Shown piece after piece: positions 26,476-35,555 of a stretch of 64,000 nucleotides of DNA. Every line of letters starts with the position of its first letter. Within the stretch, counting starts at the first letter, position 1. The stretch comes from Bradyrhizobium sp. NFR13. Lineage in GTDB: Bacteria > Pseudomonadota > Alphaproteobacteria > Rhizobiales > Xanthobacteraceae. Location: the NCBI RefSeq assembly GCF_900114605.1, contig NZ_FOTP01000001.1, positions 186,001-250,000 of the forward strand, read 5' to 3'. The position numbers were made by a program, and so were the translations under genes. The notes under the pieces were generated by a model. It was given only the letters and a program-made list of their open reading frames with translations, searched no databases and had not been told where the DNA came from.

Positions 26476-27642
26476 ATGACCAAACCCGCCGCCCCTCGCG
26501 CGACCGGATCCGCCGCCTGGGCGGATGCGCTGCTGTTGTCGTTTGCCGAGGCCGGCTACGCCCATGCCGAGCCGGCGATCCTGCAGCCGGCCGATCCGTT
26601 CCTCGACATGTCCGGCGAAGACATCCGCAAGAGCCTGTATCTGACGACCGACGCGTCGGGCGAAGAACTGTGTCTGCGGCCGGATCTCACGATCCCCGTG
26701 GCGCGCGATTATCTCGCCTCACCGCAGGCCGGCCAGCCCGCCGGCTTCAGCTATCTCGGCCCGGTGTTCCGTTATCGGCATGGCACGCCCAGCGAATTCC
26801 AGCAGGCCGGCATCGAATCCTTCGGCCGTCAGGACCGCGCAGCCGCCGACGCCGAAATGCTGGCGCTCGGCCTCGAGGCCACGGCCGCCTTCGGCCTCGG
26901 CGATATCGAGATCCGCACCGGCGACGTCGCGCTGTTCGCGGCGCTGATCGAGGCCCTCGATCTCTACCCGGTGTGGAAGCGCCGGCTGATGAAGGACTTC
27001 AACCGCAAGGTCAGCCTGACCCAGGATCTCGACCGGCTGACGCTGGCGGAGTCGCCGGTGCGCAACGAATATGAAGGCGTGCTCGCGGCGCTGGCCGGCT
27101 CCGACCGCAAGGCTGCGCTGGCGCTGGTCACCGACCTGATGTCGATCGCCGGTGCGACCAATGTCGGCGGACGTTCGGTAGCCGAGATCGCCGACCGCTT
27201 CCTCGAACAGTCGACGCTGAAAGGCGGCGCACTGCCGAAGGATGCGCTGGTGCTGATCAAGCGCTTCCTTGGGATCTCGGGCGATCCCGACGACGCCTTG
27301 CAGCAACTGCGCAAGCTCGCCTCGGATGCCAAGCTCAACATCACGGCCGCCATCGACGAATTTGAAAGCCGCATCGGCTTCATGGCGGCGCGCGGTATCG
27401 ATACCACCAAGACGCGTTTCTCGACGTCGTTCGGCCGCGGCGTCGATTACTACACCGGCTTCGAATTCGAACTGCACCGCAAGGGCAACGGCACCGAACC
27501 TCTGGTAGCCGGCGGCCGCTATGACGGACTGCTGACGCAGCTCGGCTCCGCCACGCCGATCCCCGCGGTTGGTTTCTCGGTCTGGATCGAAACCTTGACC
27601 CAACACGCCTCCTCGGCGCTCGTTTCCGGGAGCGCGTCATGA
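26476..27642 (+). CDS. hisZ: ATP phosphoribosyltransferase regulatory subunit
   Basis: The 388-residue protein is a histidyl-tRNA synthetase-like paralogue with class II motifs ([18 protein letters not shown], then [27 protein letters not shown], and [18 protein letters not shown] and AGGRYDGLL). It lacks the anticodon-binding domain, as HisZ does. It forms a complex with the short HisG and confers histidine feedback. The ATG at 26476 gives the usual N-terminus. It overlaps hisG by 4 bp (ATGA). Confidence 0.95.
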   Translation: MTKPAAPRATGSAAWADALLLSFAEAGYAHAEPAILQPADPFLDMSGEDIRKSLYLTTDASGEELCLRPDLTIPVARDYLASPQAGQPAGFSYLGPVFRYRHGTPSEFQQAGIESFGRQDRAAADAEMLALGLEATAAFGLGDIEIRTGDVALFAALIEALDLYPVWKRRLMKDFNRKVSLTQDLDRLTLAESPVRNEYEGVLAALAGSDRKAALALVTDLMSIAGATNVGGRSVAEIADRFLEQSTLKGGALPKDALVLIKRFLGISGDPDDALQQLRKLASDAKLNITAAIDEFESRIGFMAARGIDTTKTRFSTSFGRGVDYYTGFEFELHRKGNGTEPLVAGGRYDGLLTQLGSATPIPAVGFSVWIETLTQHASSALVSGSAS

Positions 27643-28616
27643 CCGCACCATTCGTTCTCGCAGTCCCGTCGAAAGGCCGCCTGCAGGAAAACGCCGAAGC
27701 CTTCTTCACCCGCGCCGGCCTGACGATGACCAAGCCCGGCGGCGTGCGCGACTATCGCGGCACCATCGCCGGCTTCGACAATGTCGAAATCGCCTATCTC
27801 TCGGCCAGCGAGATCGCCTCGAACCTGGCGCGCGGCGCCGTGCATCTCGGCATCACCGGCGAAGATCTGCTGCGCGAGAGCATTCCCGACGCCGACAAGA
27901 AGGTCGCCTTGATCGAGGGCCTCGGCTTCGGCAGCGCCAATGTGGTCGTTGCCGTGCCGCAGGCCTGGATCGATGTGCGCACCATGGCCGATCTCGATGA
28001 CGTCACCACCGGCTTCCGCGCGCAGCACAATCGCCGCATGCGCGTCGCCACCAAATATATCAACCTGACGCGCAACTTCTTCGCGTCCCATGGCGTGGTC
28101 GACTATCGCATCGTCGAAAGCGCCGGCGCCACCGAAGGTGCGCCCGCCACCGGCACCGCCGAACTGATCGTCGACATTACCACCACCGGCGCGACCCTCG
28201 TCGCCAACGGCCTCAAGGTACTCGATGACGGCGTCATCCTGCGCAGCCAGGCCAATCTCGTCGCCTCGCGCGCCGCCGACTGGTCGTCGCAATCGCTGGA
28301 AACCGCGCGCATCATTCTCGACCACATCGCCGCGCGCGCCCGCGCCAGCAAATACAAGGAAGTGCGCACCCGCTTCGCCGGCTGCAATCAGGCGCTCCTC
28401 GACGAAGCGCACAGCCGTTTCGGCGTGGTGTCGCCGTTCGGCGGCCCGACCTCGTCGGGCATGATCACGCTGCACTGCCCGCCGGCGCAGCTTTACGCGC
28501 TGAGCAGCTTCCTGCGTGCCAACGGCGCGGACACCGTCTCGGTCGCCTCGCTCGACTATGTGATGGACCGCGAGAATCCGCTGTTCGCCAAACTTGAGGC
28601 CTTCCTGCGGCGGTAA
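27639..28616 (+). CDS. hisG: ATP phosphoribosyltransferase catalytic subunit
   Basis: The 325-residue protein begins [19 protein letters not shown] and carries [13 protein letters not shown]-type and [25 protein letters not shown] motifs (PRPP-binding region [13 protein letters not shown]). It condenses ATP and PRPP in the first step of histidine synthesis. Coupled ATGA overlap with hisZ fits the HisG-HisZ hetero-octamer. The remaining his genes are not nearby. It is somewhat longer than the ~210-residue short HisG of other phyla, in line with the Rhizobiales form. Confidence 0.94.
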   Translation: MTAPFVLAVPSKGRLQENAEAFFTRAGLTMTKPGGVRDYRGTIAGFDNVEIAYLSASEIASNLARGAVHLGITGEDLLRESIPDADKKVALIEGLGFGSANVVVAVPQAWIDVRTMADLDDVTTGFRAQHNRRMRVATKYINLTRNFFASHGVVDYRIVESAGATEGAPATGTAELIVDITTTGATLVANGLKVLDDGVILRSQANLVASRAADWSSQSLETARIILDHIAARARASKYKEVRTRFAGCNQALLDEAHSRFGVVSPFGGPTSSGMITLHCPPAQLYALSSFLRANGADTVSVASLDYVMDRENPLFAKLEAFLRR

Positions 28617-28706
28617 TGCGCAGCGCGGCGTTTCGCCTTGCTGGCGGACGCACCGGCTGATTACCATATGATTCATGGGCATATTTTGGATATCGGAATC
28701 TGATCG

Positions 28707-29753
28707 ATGATGCTGGGCAGTGACGTATCGAGCCTGTCGACCGATGCCGCGACCGCCGCGGCACAAGGCCTGTCGATCGTTGTGCCTGTTTACAACGAGG
28801 CGCCCGGCCTTGCTTTGTTTCATGAGCGGCTGGCTACGCTTGCGACTACACTGAAAGAACGCCACGGCCTCGACTGTGAAGTCGTCTATGTCGATGACGG
28901 CAGCGCTGACGGTACGCTGGCGATCGCGCAGTCGCTGCCGGCGACCACGCTCGATGTGCAGGTCGTGTCGCTGTCGCGCAATTTCGGCAAGGAAGCGGCG
29001 TTGATGGCAGGCATCGACCACTTCACCAAGGGCGCCGTGCTGTTCATGGACGGCGACGGCCAGCATCCGCCGGCACTGGTCGAACAACTCGTGCGCCACT
29101 GGATCGTCGAAGGCTATGACGTCGTCTATACCGCCAAGGCGCATCGCGACAACGAGTCCTTCCTGCGCCGCCAGGCGGTGCGCGGCTTCTATGCGCTGAT
29201 CAACTGGGGCGCGCGGCAGAAGATCCCGGAAGACGCCGGCGACTTCCGCTTGCTGTCACCGCGCGCAGCAGCAGCGCTGCGCCAGTTGCCGGAGCGCAAC
29301 CGCTTCTTCAAGGGACTGGCGACCTGGATCGGCTTCCGCCAGCTCCGCGTCGATTATGAACCCGCCGCACGCGAGCATGGCGTCACGTCGTTCAATCCGA
29401 AGCAGTTGATCGGCCTGTCGATCGAGGGCCTGACCTCGTTCTCGGTGGCGCCGCTGCGTCTCGCCAGCCTGCTCGGGCTGCTGCTCGCCTTCGGCGCATT
29501 CCTGTTCGGCATCTCGATCCTGTGGGAGACGTGGGTGTCGGGCAAATCGGTGCCCGGCTATCCATCGCTGGTGGTTGGCCTGATGACGATCGGCGGCGTG
29601 CAACTGCTGATGATCGGCGTGCTCGGCGAATATATCGGCAAGATCCTCTCCGAGCTCAAAGCACGGCCGATCTACTTTGTGGCGGAACACAGCGTGAAGC
29701 GCAGTGCCCCAGATAGCACGGCGCAAACCACCGACCGGACCGCAGCCGAATGA
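28707..29753 (+). CDS. GT2 glycosyltransferase with C-terminal membrane anchor (GtrB/ArnC-like)
   Basis: The 348-residue protein has a GT-A domain (LSIVVPVYNEAPGLALF, VVYVDDGSADGTL, donor-metal motif MDGDGQHPP) and two C-terminal membrane helices (about 250-275 and 288-312). Such enzymes transfer a sugar from a nucleotide to a polyprenyl phosphate at the inner membrane. It overlaps by 4 bp a ChbG/HpnK-type deacetylase, so the sugar may be an N-acetylated one that is then deacetylated; this pairing is inferred. Two adjacent ATG codons mark the start. Confidence 0.87.
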   Translation: MMLGSDVSSLSTDAATAAAQGLSIVVPVYNEAPGLALFHERLATLATTLKERHGLDCEVVYVDDGSADGTLAIAQSLPATTLDVQVVSLSRNFGKEAALMAGIDHFTKGAVLFMDGDGQHPPALVEQLVRHWIVEGYDVVYTAKAHRDNESFLRRQAVRGFYALINWGARQKIPEDAGDFRLLSPRAAAALRQLPERNRFFKGLATWIGFRQLRVDYEPAAREHGVTSFNPKQLIGLSIEGLTSFSVAPLRLASLLGLLLAFGAFLFGISILWETWVSGKSVPGYPSLVVGLMTIGGVQLLMIGVLGEYIGKILSELKARPIYFVAEHSVKRSAPDSTAQTTDRTAAE

Positions 29754-30595
29754 CCGGTGCAGCGCTGCGCCGCATCACGCTCTGCGCCGACGATTACGGC
29801 ATCAGCCCCGGCGTCAATCAGGGCATCCGCGAACTGATCGCACTCGGACGACTCAACGCCACATCGGTGATGGTGGTCGGTCCCGCGATCTCGCGCGATG
29901 ATGTCAGCGCCTTGCAGGAGGCGGTCGCGAAGAACCCTAACTGCGAGATCGGGCTGCACGCGACGCTGACTGCGCCGTTTCATCCGCTGACGATGCACTA
30001 CCGGCCGCTACTCGATGAACTGTTCCTGCCGCTCGGCAGGATGCTGCGCTTCAGCCTGTTGCGAAAACTCGATCGCGAGGCAATCGAAACCGAGCTGACG
30101 GCGCAGATCGCGAAATTTGCGACACTGTTCGGGCGTGCACCTGACTATGTCGACGGGCACCAGCATGTGCAGACGTTCCCGCAGGTGCGCAATGCGCTCC
30201 TCGCCGCGGTGAAGAAGAATGCGCCAAGGGCCTGGGTCCGCCAATCCGGCCGTTTGCTGCCTTTAGGCCAGCGCCTCGATAATCCGAAAGCGCTGCTGCT
30301 CGACACACTCAGCGCCACGTTCCGCCGACGTGCAACGCGCGCCGGCGTGACGTTCAATCCCGGCTTCGCCGGCGCCTATGACTTCACCAAGCAAGCCGAT
30401 TTCGGCACGCTGATGCCAGGTTTCCTCAACGATCTTCCGGATGGCGGGCTGGTGATGTGCCATCCCGGCCATGTCGACGAGGTTCTGATCGATCTCGATC
30501 CGTTCACCGACCAGCGCGAGCGCGAATATCAGTATCTGGCAAGCGATGCCTTCGCGCAGTTGCTGGCGGCAAGCAACGTCACGCTGGCGCGTTAG
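29750..30595 (+). CDS. hpnK: ChbG/HpnK-family carbohydrate deacetylase
   Basis: The 281-residue protein starts with RRITLCADDYGISPGVNQGI, whose Asp pair at 14-15 is the metal/catalytic site of the YdjC (ChbG/HpnK) fold, and contains DGHQHVQTFPQVRNAL and GLVMCHPGHVDEVL. The family removes acetyl groups from sugars; HpnK is tied to hopanoid glycan modification. It is coupled to the GT2 gene. The hopanoid link is by family only: no shc or other hpn gene is in the window. Its stop overlaps the convergent Bug gene by 4 bp. Confidence 0.82.
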   Translation: MTGAALRRITLCADDYGISPGVNQGIRELIALGRLNATSVMVVGPAISRDDVSALQEAVAKNPNCEIGLHATLTAPFHPLTMHYRPLLDELFLPLGRMLRFSLLRKLDREAIETELTAQIAKFATLFGRAPDYVDGHQHVQTFPQVRNALLAAVKKNAPRAWVRQSGRLLPLGQRLDNPKALLLDTLSATFRRRATRAGVTFNPGFAGAYDFTKQADFGTLMPGFLNDLPDGGLVMCHPGHVDEVLIDLDPFTDQREREYQYLASDAFAQLLAASNVTLAR

Positions 30596-31560
30596 TCGGC
30601 AAACTGTCCGCTCGCCTTGATGATCGGCGCCCAGCGATCAACCTCGCTATCGAGCTGCTTCTTCAACGCCTGCGGCGTCGCCTGATCCTGGGGTACCGGA
30701 TCGGTGTTGATGTCGTTGAAGCGCTTGATCAGTTCGGGATCGCGCAGCGACTCCTGGAGCGTCTTGGCGAGCTTCTGCACGACATCGTCCGGCGTACCCT
30801 TCGGCGCATAGATGCCGTGCCAGGCGCCGGCTTCGAAGCCTTTCAGGCCGGCCTCATCGGCGGTGGGGAGATCCGGCATCGACGACAGGCGCGTCTTCGT
30901 CGTGATGGCGTAGGCCTTCACCAGCTTGGACCCGATCGGCCCGGTGGTGTTGGTGGTCTGATCGCAGGTGAGGTCGATCTGGCCGGCGATCAGGTCGTTC
31001 ATCACCGGGCCGTTGCCCTTGTAGGGCACCGACAGGATCTGCTTGTCGACGGCATTCATGAACATCAGCCCGCACAGCTGCGACGCAGCGCCGAGGCCGG
31101 CATTGCCGAACGTCATCTTGTCGCCGTTGGCCTTGATATAGGTGATCAGCTCGGCAAGCGTGTTCGGCGGCAGGTTCGGCCGCGCGATGATGGTCATCGG
31201 CGCATTGGTGACGAGACCTATCGGTGCGAAGGCGGTCTTGGTGTCGTAAGGCAGTTTGCGATACAGCGTCGCCGCCGTTGAAATTCCGATGTGATGGATC
31301 AGGATTGTGTAGCCGTCCGGCTCGGCGCGGGCCGCACGGGCGGCCGCGATGGTGCCGCCGGCGCCCGTGGCATTTTCGATGATGATGGTCTGGCCGAGGA
31401 TCTTCGACATTGTCGCAGCGGTGACGCGCGCAACGGTGTCGGTGGCGCCGCCGGCTGCGAACGGCACGAGCATGGTGATCGGCCTGTTGGGATAGCCCTG
31501 CGCGAAGGCAGCGGAGCTTGCCAACGTAATCGCAAACGCAAGTGTAGCTGTGGCTTTCAT
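30592..31560 (-). CDS. Bug-family (TctC) solute-binding protein 2
   Basis: The 322-residue precursor has a clear signal peptide ending AFAQG, then PNRPITMLVPFAAGGATDTVARV, GAGGTIAAARAARAEPDGYTIL and VPYKGNGPVMNDLIAGQIDL, the Bug-family signature. It lies downstream of the tartrate/D-malate dehydrogenase gene on the same strand, which suggests tartrate, malate or a similar dicarboxylate as ligand. There are no TctAB genes beside it. The ATG follows AGGGAGAA. Confidence 0.92.
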   Translation of the reverse strand: MKATATLAFAITLASSAAFAQGYPNRPITMLVPFAAGGATDTVARVTAATMSKILGQTIIIENATGAGGTIAAARAARAEPDGYTILIHHIGISTAATLYRKLPYDTKTAFAPIGLVTNAPMTIIARPNLPPNTLAELITYIKANGDKMTFGNAGLGAASQLCGLMFMNAVDKQILSVPYKGNGPVMNDLIAGQIDLTCDQTTNTTGPIGSKLVKAYAITTKTRLSSMPDLPTADEAGLKGFEAGAWHGIYAPKGTPDDVVQKLAKTLQESLRDPELIKRFNDINTDPVPQDQATPQALKKQLDSEVDRWAPIIKASGQFAD

Positions 31561-31596
31561 GAGATTCTCCCTGAATATTGTTTTGATTATTGAAAG

Positions 31597-31625
31597 CGAA
31601 CGCCCCGGTGAGGCCGGGGCGTTCG
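31597..31625. terminator. Hairpin between dehydrogenase and Bug gene
   Basis: A perfect 12-bp stem CGAACGCCCCGG/CCGGGGCGTTCG with loop TGAGG lies 10 bp past the dehydrogenase stop. Read on the minus strand it is followed by CTTTC, a poor U-run. It may attenuate transcription so that the Bug gene is expressed at a different level, or be an mRNA-stabilising hairpin. Confidence 0.6.
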
Positions 31626-31634
31626 GAAATCGCG

Positions 31635-32708
31635 TCAGACGTTCGAACTATGGATCGCGTCCACCACTGCGTCGGTCACTTCTTTCGTCGTGGCTTTGCC
31701 ACCGACATCCGGTGTGATGATGCCCGCTTCGCAGACCTTCTCCACCGCACGCATCAACCGCGCCGAGGCATCGGGTTCGCCAAGGTGATCGAGCATCTGC
31801 GCTGCGGTCCAGAAGCTGGCCACGGGATTGGCGATGCCCTTGCCGGTGATGTCGAAAGCCGAGCCGTGGATCGGTTCGAACATCGAAGGGAAGCGGCGCT
31901 CCGGGTCGATATTCGCCGTCGGCGCGACACCGAGGCTACCGGCCAGTGCGCCGGCGAGGTCGGAGAGAATGTCGGCGTGAAGATTGGTGGCGACGATGGT
32001 GTCGAGGCTCTGCGGCTTCAGCGTCATACGCACGGTCATGGCGTCGACCAATATCTTGTCCCAGGTGACGTCAGGGAAGTCCTTCGACACTTCGTCGGCG
32101 ATCTCGTCCCACATCACCATGCCGTGGCGCTGCGCGTTCGACTTGGTGACGACGGTGAGCAGCTTGCGCGGACGTGACTGCGCGAGCTTGAACGCGTAGC
32201 GCATGATCCTGACCACGCCGACGCGGGTGAACACCGACACTTCGGTACCGACTTCCTCCGGCAGCCCGCGATGTACGCGACCGCCGCAACCGGCATATTC
32301 GCCTTCGGAATTTTCGCGCACGATCACCCAGTCGAGATCGCCGGTTTCGACACCGCGCAGTGGCGAGGTGATCCCGGGCAGGATCTTGGTCGGGCGCACA
32401 TTGGCGTATTGGTCGAAGCCCTGGCAGATCGGCAGCCGCAGGCCCCACAGCGTGATGTGATCGGGCACATCGGGCGCCCCCACCGCACCGAAATAGATCG
32501 CGTCGAACTTCTTCAGCTTCGGCAGGCCATCGGCCGGCATCATCACGCCGTGCTTGCGGTAATAGGCCGAGCCCCAGTCGAACGTCTCGACATTGAAAGT
32601 CACGTCGCCGACGCGCTTTTGCAGCGCTTCCAGCACGCGTGTACCGGCGGCGATGACTTCGGGTCCGATCCCGTCGGCCGGGATGGCCGCGATGGAATAT
32701 TCGCGCAT
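31635..32708 (-). CDS. Tartrate dehydrogenase / D-malate dehydrogenase (decarboxylating)
   Basis: The 357-residue protein belongs to the isocitrate/isopropylmalate dehydrogenase family (IPADGIGPEVIAAG, then LRLPICQGFDQYANVRPTKILPG, DWVIVRENSEGEYAGCGG, ATNLHADILSDLAGALAGSLGVAPTANI and MFEPIHGSAFDI). The pattern WGLRLPICQGFDQYANVRP and RENSEGEYAG is that of tartrate/D-malate dehydrogenases (TtuC/DmlA) rather than LeuB. It uses NAD and a divalent metal to oxidise tartrate or decarboxylate D-malate. It is divergent from a LysR gene and followed by a Bug binding protein, a plausible uptake-and-use unit. Confidence 0.9.
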   Translation of the reverse strand: MREYSIAAIPADGIGPEVIAAGTRVLEALQKRVGDVTFNVETFDWGSAYYRKHGVMMPADGLPKLKKFDAIYFGAVGAPDVPDHITLWGLRLPICQGFDQYANVRPTKILPGITSPLRGVETGDLDWVIVRENSEGEYAGCGGRVHRGLPEEVGTEVSVFTRVGVVRIMRYAFKLAQSRPRKLLTVVTKSNAQRHGMVMWDEIADEVSKDFPDVTWDKILVDAMTVRMTLKPQSLDTIVATNLHADILSDLAGALAGSLGVAPTANIDPERRFPSMFEPIHGSAFDITGKGIANPVASFWTAAQMLDHLGEPDASARLMRAVEKVCEAGIITPDVGGKATTKEVTDAVVDAIHSSNV

Positions 32709-32782
32709 GGTGAGGTCTCTGCTGGGTTGAACTGGCTCTCCCCACCCTGCAGGCGGGCAGCGCCCGGCTCAATCGAGGTTGT

Positions 32783-32803
32783 TTATATAAATAAATGATA
32801 TAA
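32783..32803. promoter_or_regulatory. AT-rich LysR-type operator candidate, TTATAT-N9-ATATAA
   Basis: Perfect 6-bp arms with a 9-bp spacer lie in the divergent gap between the dehydrogenase and LysR genes. The AT-rich stretch stands out strongly from its GC-rich surroundings. The T-N11-A core, symmetry and position are those of a LysR autoregulatory site; the stretch could also contain the overlapping -10 regions. Confidence 0.6.
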
Positions 32804-32843
32804 TGACTTCCGAGGCGGCCGAAGGGCGCCATCGGGAGGCTTG

Positions 32844-33749
32844 ATGGATCTGCACCAGTTGCGCTGTTTCGTAACGGCGGCGGACGAACTGCATTTCGGC
32901 CGCGCGGCGCAGCGGCTCGAGATGATGCCGTCGGCACTCGGCCGCTACATCCGCCTCCTTGAGGACGATCTCGGCACACGCCTGCTGACGCGCACGACGC
33001 GCAGCGTCGCCCTCACCGATGACGGCGTCGAGTTTCTGAAACAGGCACGCGACCTGCTCGCCCGCGCGGATCAGATCGCGTCGTCCTTCCGCGCACGCGT
33101 GCGGGCCCGTGCAGCCACGATCCGGGTCGGCGCAATCGACAGCGCCGCCGCCGGGCTTCTGCCGGCGCTGCTTCACGATCTTCGCGAACGCGCCCCTGAC
33201 CTTGCCATCAAGCTGGATGAGGACAAGACGATCCGGCTGCTGCCGCGCCTGCTGTCGGGCCGGCTCGATCTCGCTTTTGTCCGGCCGCCCGAGAGTGCCG
33301 ACAAGCGGCTGGAATTCATGTTTCTGTTTCACGAGACAGCCGTCGTGGCTGTCTCCGAACGCCATCCGCTGGCATCGCGCACGCATCTGACGATTGCAGA
33401 CATCGCCGACGAGCCGCTGATCGTGCCGGAGCGGCGGTCACGGCCGCACAGTCACGACCTGACGATGAAGCTGTTTGCGGAATCCGGGCTACAGGCGAAT
33501 GTCGTTCAGATCGCCGACGAGAAGCAGACCATCGTCAATCTCGTCGCCGCCGAAATCGGGCTGGCGATCGTGCCGCGCTGGACGTCTCGCATGCCCGCAC
33601 GCGGCGTTCGCTATATGCCGCTAGGCATGGCGGCGATGAACAGATTGCCGCTCGCCGCAGCCTGGGTCAGAGGGACCCGCGATCCGGCACGGGATCAGAT
33701 TCTTGACATGCTGAAGGCCAATCTGGCGCGCTACGCGCAGGAAGCATGA
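32844..33749 (+). CDS. LysR-family transcriptional regulator 2
   Basis: The 301-residue protein has the LysR helix-turn-helix ([42 protein letters not shown]) and the effector domain (SDRPL-type core [13 protein letters not shown] near the end). The ATG at 32844 follows GGGAGG; a TTG directly before it is in frame but too close to the site. It is divergent from the dehydrogenase and Bug genes and is their likely activator, with a hydroxydicarboxylate as coinducer by inference. Confidence 0.93.
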   Translation: MDLHQLRCFVTAADELHFGRAAQRLEMMPSALGRYIRLLEDDLGTRLLTRTTRSVALTDDGVEFLKQARDLLARADQIASSFRARVRARAATIRVGAIDSAAAGLLPALLHDLRERAPDLAIKLDEDKTIRLLPRLLSGRLDLAFVRPPESADKRLEFMFLFHETAVVAVSERHPLASRTHLTIADIADEPLIVPERRSRPHSHDLTMKLFAESGLQANVVQIADEKQTIVNLVAAEIGLAIVPRWTSRMPARGVRYMPLGMAAMNRLPLAAAWVRGTRDPARDQILDMLKANLARYAQEA

Positions 33750-33885
33750 CACGAGGAAGCACGACAAGGCCTGCCGGTCGTTTTGTCGCATAACTAAATT
33801 TAATCCGGGCGGCACTTATTGCGACACAAAGCGTCACTACATCTCCAGCGCGCAAAGCAAGCGCGCTTTGAAGACAGAGGACGCC

Positions 33886-34692
33886 ATGACACCGCAAGAA
33901 CGCCAACTGGTTGACGATCTCTTTGACCGGCTCAGCAAGGTCGAAGGCGCGCCACGCGATCCAGACGCGCTCGACGCCATTGCGCAGGGCCAGCGCCGCG
34001 CATCCAATGCGCTGTATGCGCTGGTGCAGACCGTATTGCTGCAGGACGAAGCGCTGAAGCGCGCCCATGAGCGCATCCAGCAATTGGAAGGCAACGGCGC
34101 CCCCGAACAGGCCGCGCAGGGCGGTTTCCTCGATTCGATGCGGGACGCCCTGTTCGGTCAGGGTCAGAACCCGAACCAGCCGCGCGGCTCCGTGCCGAGC
34201 GTTCGCCCGCCCGAGCCGAGCCGTCCCGCCTGGAACACCGGGCAGGTCATCGGCCAGCCCCAGCCACAGGGTGGCTATGGTCAGGGCGGATACGGCCAAG
34301 GTCAGGCGCCGGGACAGTTCGGCCAGCAACAACCGCAAGCCGGTGGCAGCGGCTCATTCCTGGGTACAGCTGCGGCGGCAGCAGCCGGCGTGGTCGGCGG
34401 CTCGTTATTGCTCGGCAGCATCCGTTCGATGATGGGCGGCAGCCACCAGCAGGGTTTCGGTGACGCCGCCAATGCCAGCGAGAGCAAGAGCCCGTGGAGC
34501 TCCGGTTCGGATTCCTCCGGCGGCAACCTCGGCAATCAGGCCGGCGTCAATGATATCGGTTCGTCCAGCGGCTCCCGCGCCGGATCCTTCGATCAGGCGC
34601 AGGCCGATGCCGATCAGGACCAGGATCAAGACCAGGACGACGGCGATTACGACGCCATGGACATGGATTCCGACGATAGCGATTTCGCGTAG
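33886..34692 (+). CDS. DUF2076 domain protein
   Basis: The 268-residue protein starts MTPQERQLVDDLFDRLSKVEGAPRDPDAL, the DUF2076 N-terminal helical block with an ALYALVQTVLLQDEALKRA helix. It continues with a Gly/Gln-rich stretch (about 125-160), a hydrophobic Gly/Ala segment (about 163-185) and an extremely acidic Asp-rich tail (DQDQDQDQDDGDYD). Family function is unknown; the acidic tail and Gln-rich part suggest a periplasmic or surface-facing binding role. The ATG at 33886 is preferred over 33868 by homology of the N-terminus. Confidence 0.85.
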   Translation: MTPQERQLVDDLFDRLSKVEGAPRDPDALDAIAQGQRRASNALYALVQTVLLQDEALKRAHERIQQLEGNGAPEQAAQGGFLDSMRDALFGQGQNPNQPRGSVPSVRPPEPSRPAWNTGQVIGQPQPQGGYGQGGYGQGQAPGQFGQQQPQAGGSGSFLGTAAAAAAGVVGGSLLLGSIRSMMGGSHQQGFGDAANASESKSPWSSGSDSSGGNLGNQAGVNDIGSSSGSRAGSFDQAQADADQDQDQDQDDGDYDAMDMDSDDSDFA

Positions 34693-34714
34693 TCGCCGGG
34701 ATCAAAAAAAAAGC

Positions 34715-34744
34715 AAAACGGCCGCTCAGGTGAGCGGCCGTTTT
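34715..34744. terminator. Bidirectional terminator, DUF2076 / L,D-transpeptidase
   Basis: A perfect 14-bp inverted repeat AAAACGGCCGCTCA/TGAGCGGCCGTTTT with a 2-nt centre lies between convergent genes. On the plus strand it ends in TTTT. On the minus strand the stem is followed by a T-rich run that includes nine Ts. It should terminate both the DUF2076 and the transpeptidase transcripts. Confidence 0.9.
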
Positions 34745-34763
34745 CATGTCCGGTGATAGTTGA

Positions 34764-35555
34764 TCAGATCACGACCACCCGGGCGCCAACGCCGACGCGG
34801 CCATAGAGATCGATGACATCCTCGTTGCGCATGCGGATGCAGCCCGAGGAAACGTTGGTGCCGATCGTCCATGGCTCGTTGGAGCCGTGAATACGGTACA
34901 GGGTCGAACCGAGATACATCGCGCGTGCGCCGAGCGGATTTTCCGGACCGCCTTCCATGTAACGCGGCAGGTCAGGACGGCGCGCCAGCATTTCCTTCGG
35001 CGGCGTCCACGACGGCCATTCTTTCTTCGCGGTGATCGTCTTCACGCCGGACCAGGTGAAGCCCGGCCGGCCGACGCCGATGCCATAGCGCATCGCCTTG
35101 CCACCACCCTGTACCAGGAACAGGAACTTGTTCGGCGTATCGACGACGATGGTGCCGGCGCTCTCGCTGCCCTGATATTCGACCATCTGCGGTTGATACT
35201 TGGGATCGAGCGCCGGGCGCGCGGCATCTGCCGTCTCCTCCTGCTGGTAGACGCGCTGTTGCGGATCCATCGGCGGCAACAGCGAACGTCGCGGCTCGTA
35301 AGAGTAGTACGGCTGTTGCTGATAACGATGACCCTGCTGCGCCGGACTATCGCTGAACAGAAACTCGATGAAGCCACCGCCCATGCGCGAACGCTCGGCG
35401 TAGGCCGTGCGCTGCATCGGGCGCTGCGGCTGCTGCGCATACACCACCGGAGGCTCTGCGAATGGCGCCGCGGCTTCCACCGCCAGCGTCTGATGCGATC
35501 CAGCGGCGATGACAGATGCGCTGGCAAGAAGCGTGAGAGAGAACTTTTTGAACAT
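34764..35555 (-). CDS. L,D-transpeptidase (YkuD domain)
   Basis: The 263-residue precursor has a signal peptide (MFKKFSLTLLASASVIAAGS), a Pro/Gln-rich spacer to about residue 125 and a YkuD domain with His223 and catalytic Cys239 in IGTNVSSGCIRM. Such enzymes form 3-3 peptidoglycan cross-links or anchor proteins to peptidoglycan. The motif here is SSGC where SHGC is most usual, a common variant in Bradyrhizobium relatives. The start at 35555 gives the signal peptide; the longer frame is rejected. Confidence 0.9.
   Translation of the reverse strand: MFKKFSLTLLASASVIAAGSHQTLAVEAAAPFAEPPVVYAQQPQRPMQRTAYAERSRMGGGFIEFLFSDSPAQQGHRYQQQPYYSYEPRRSLLPPMDPQQRVYQQEETADAARPALDPKYQPQMVEYQGSESAGTIVVDTPNKFLFLVQGGGKAMRYGIGVGRPGFTWSGVKTITAKKEWPSWTPPKEMLARRPDLPRYMEGGPENPLGARAMYLGSTLYRIHGSNEPWTIGTNVSSGCIRMRNEDVIDLYGRVGVGARVVVI

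Noticed and set aside
27519-29144. 541-residue frame antisense to hisZ-hisG
   Set aside because: The plus-strand HisZ and HisG are complete and conserved; the antisense frame has no motif.
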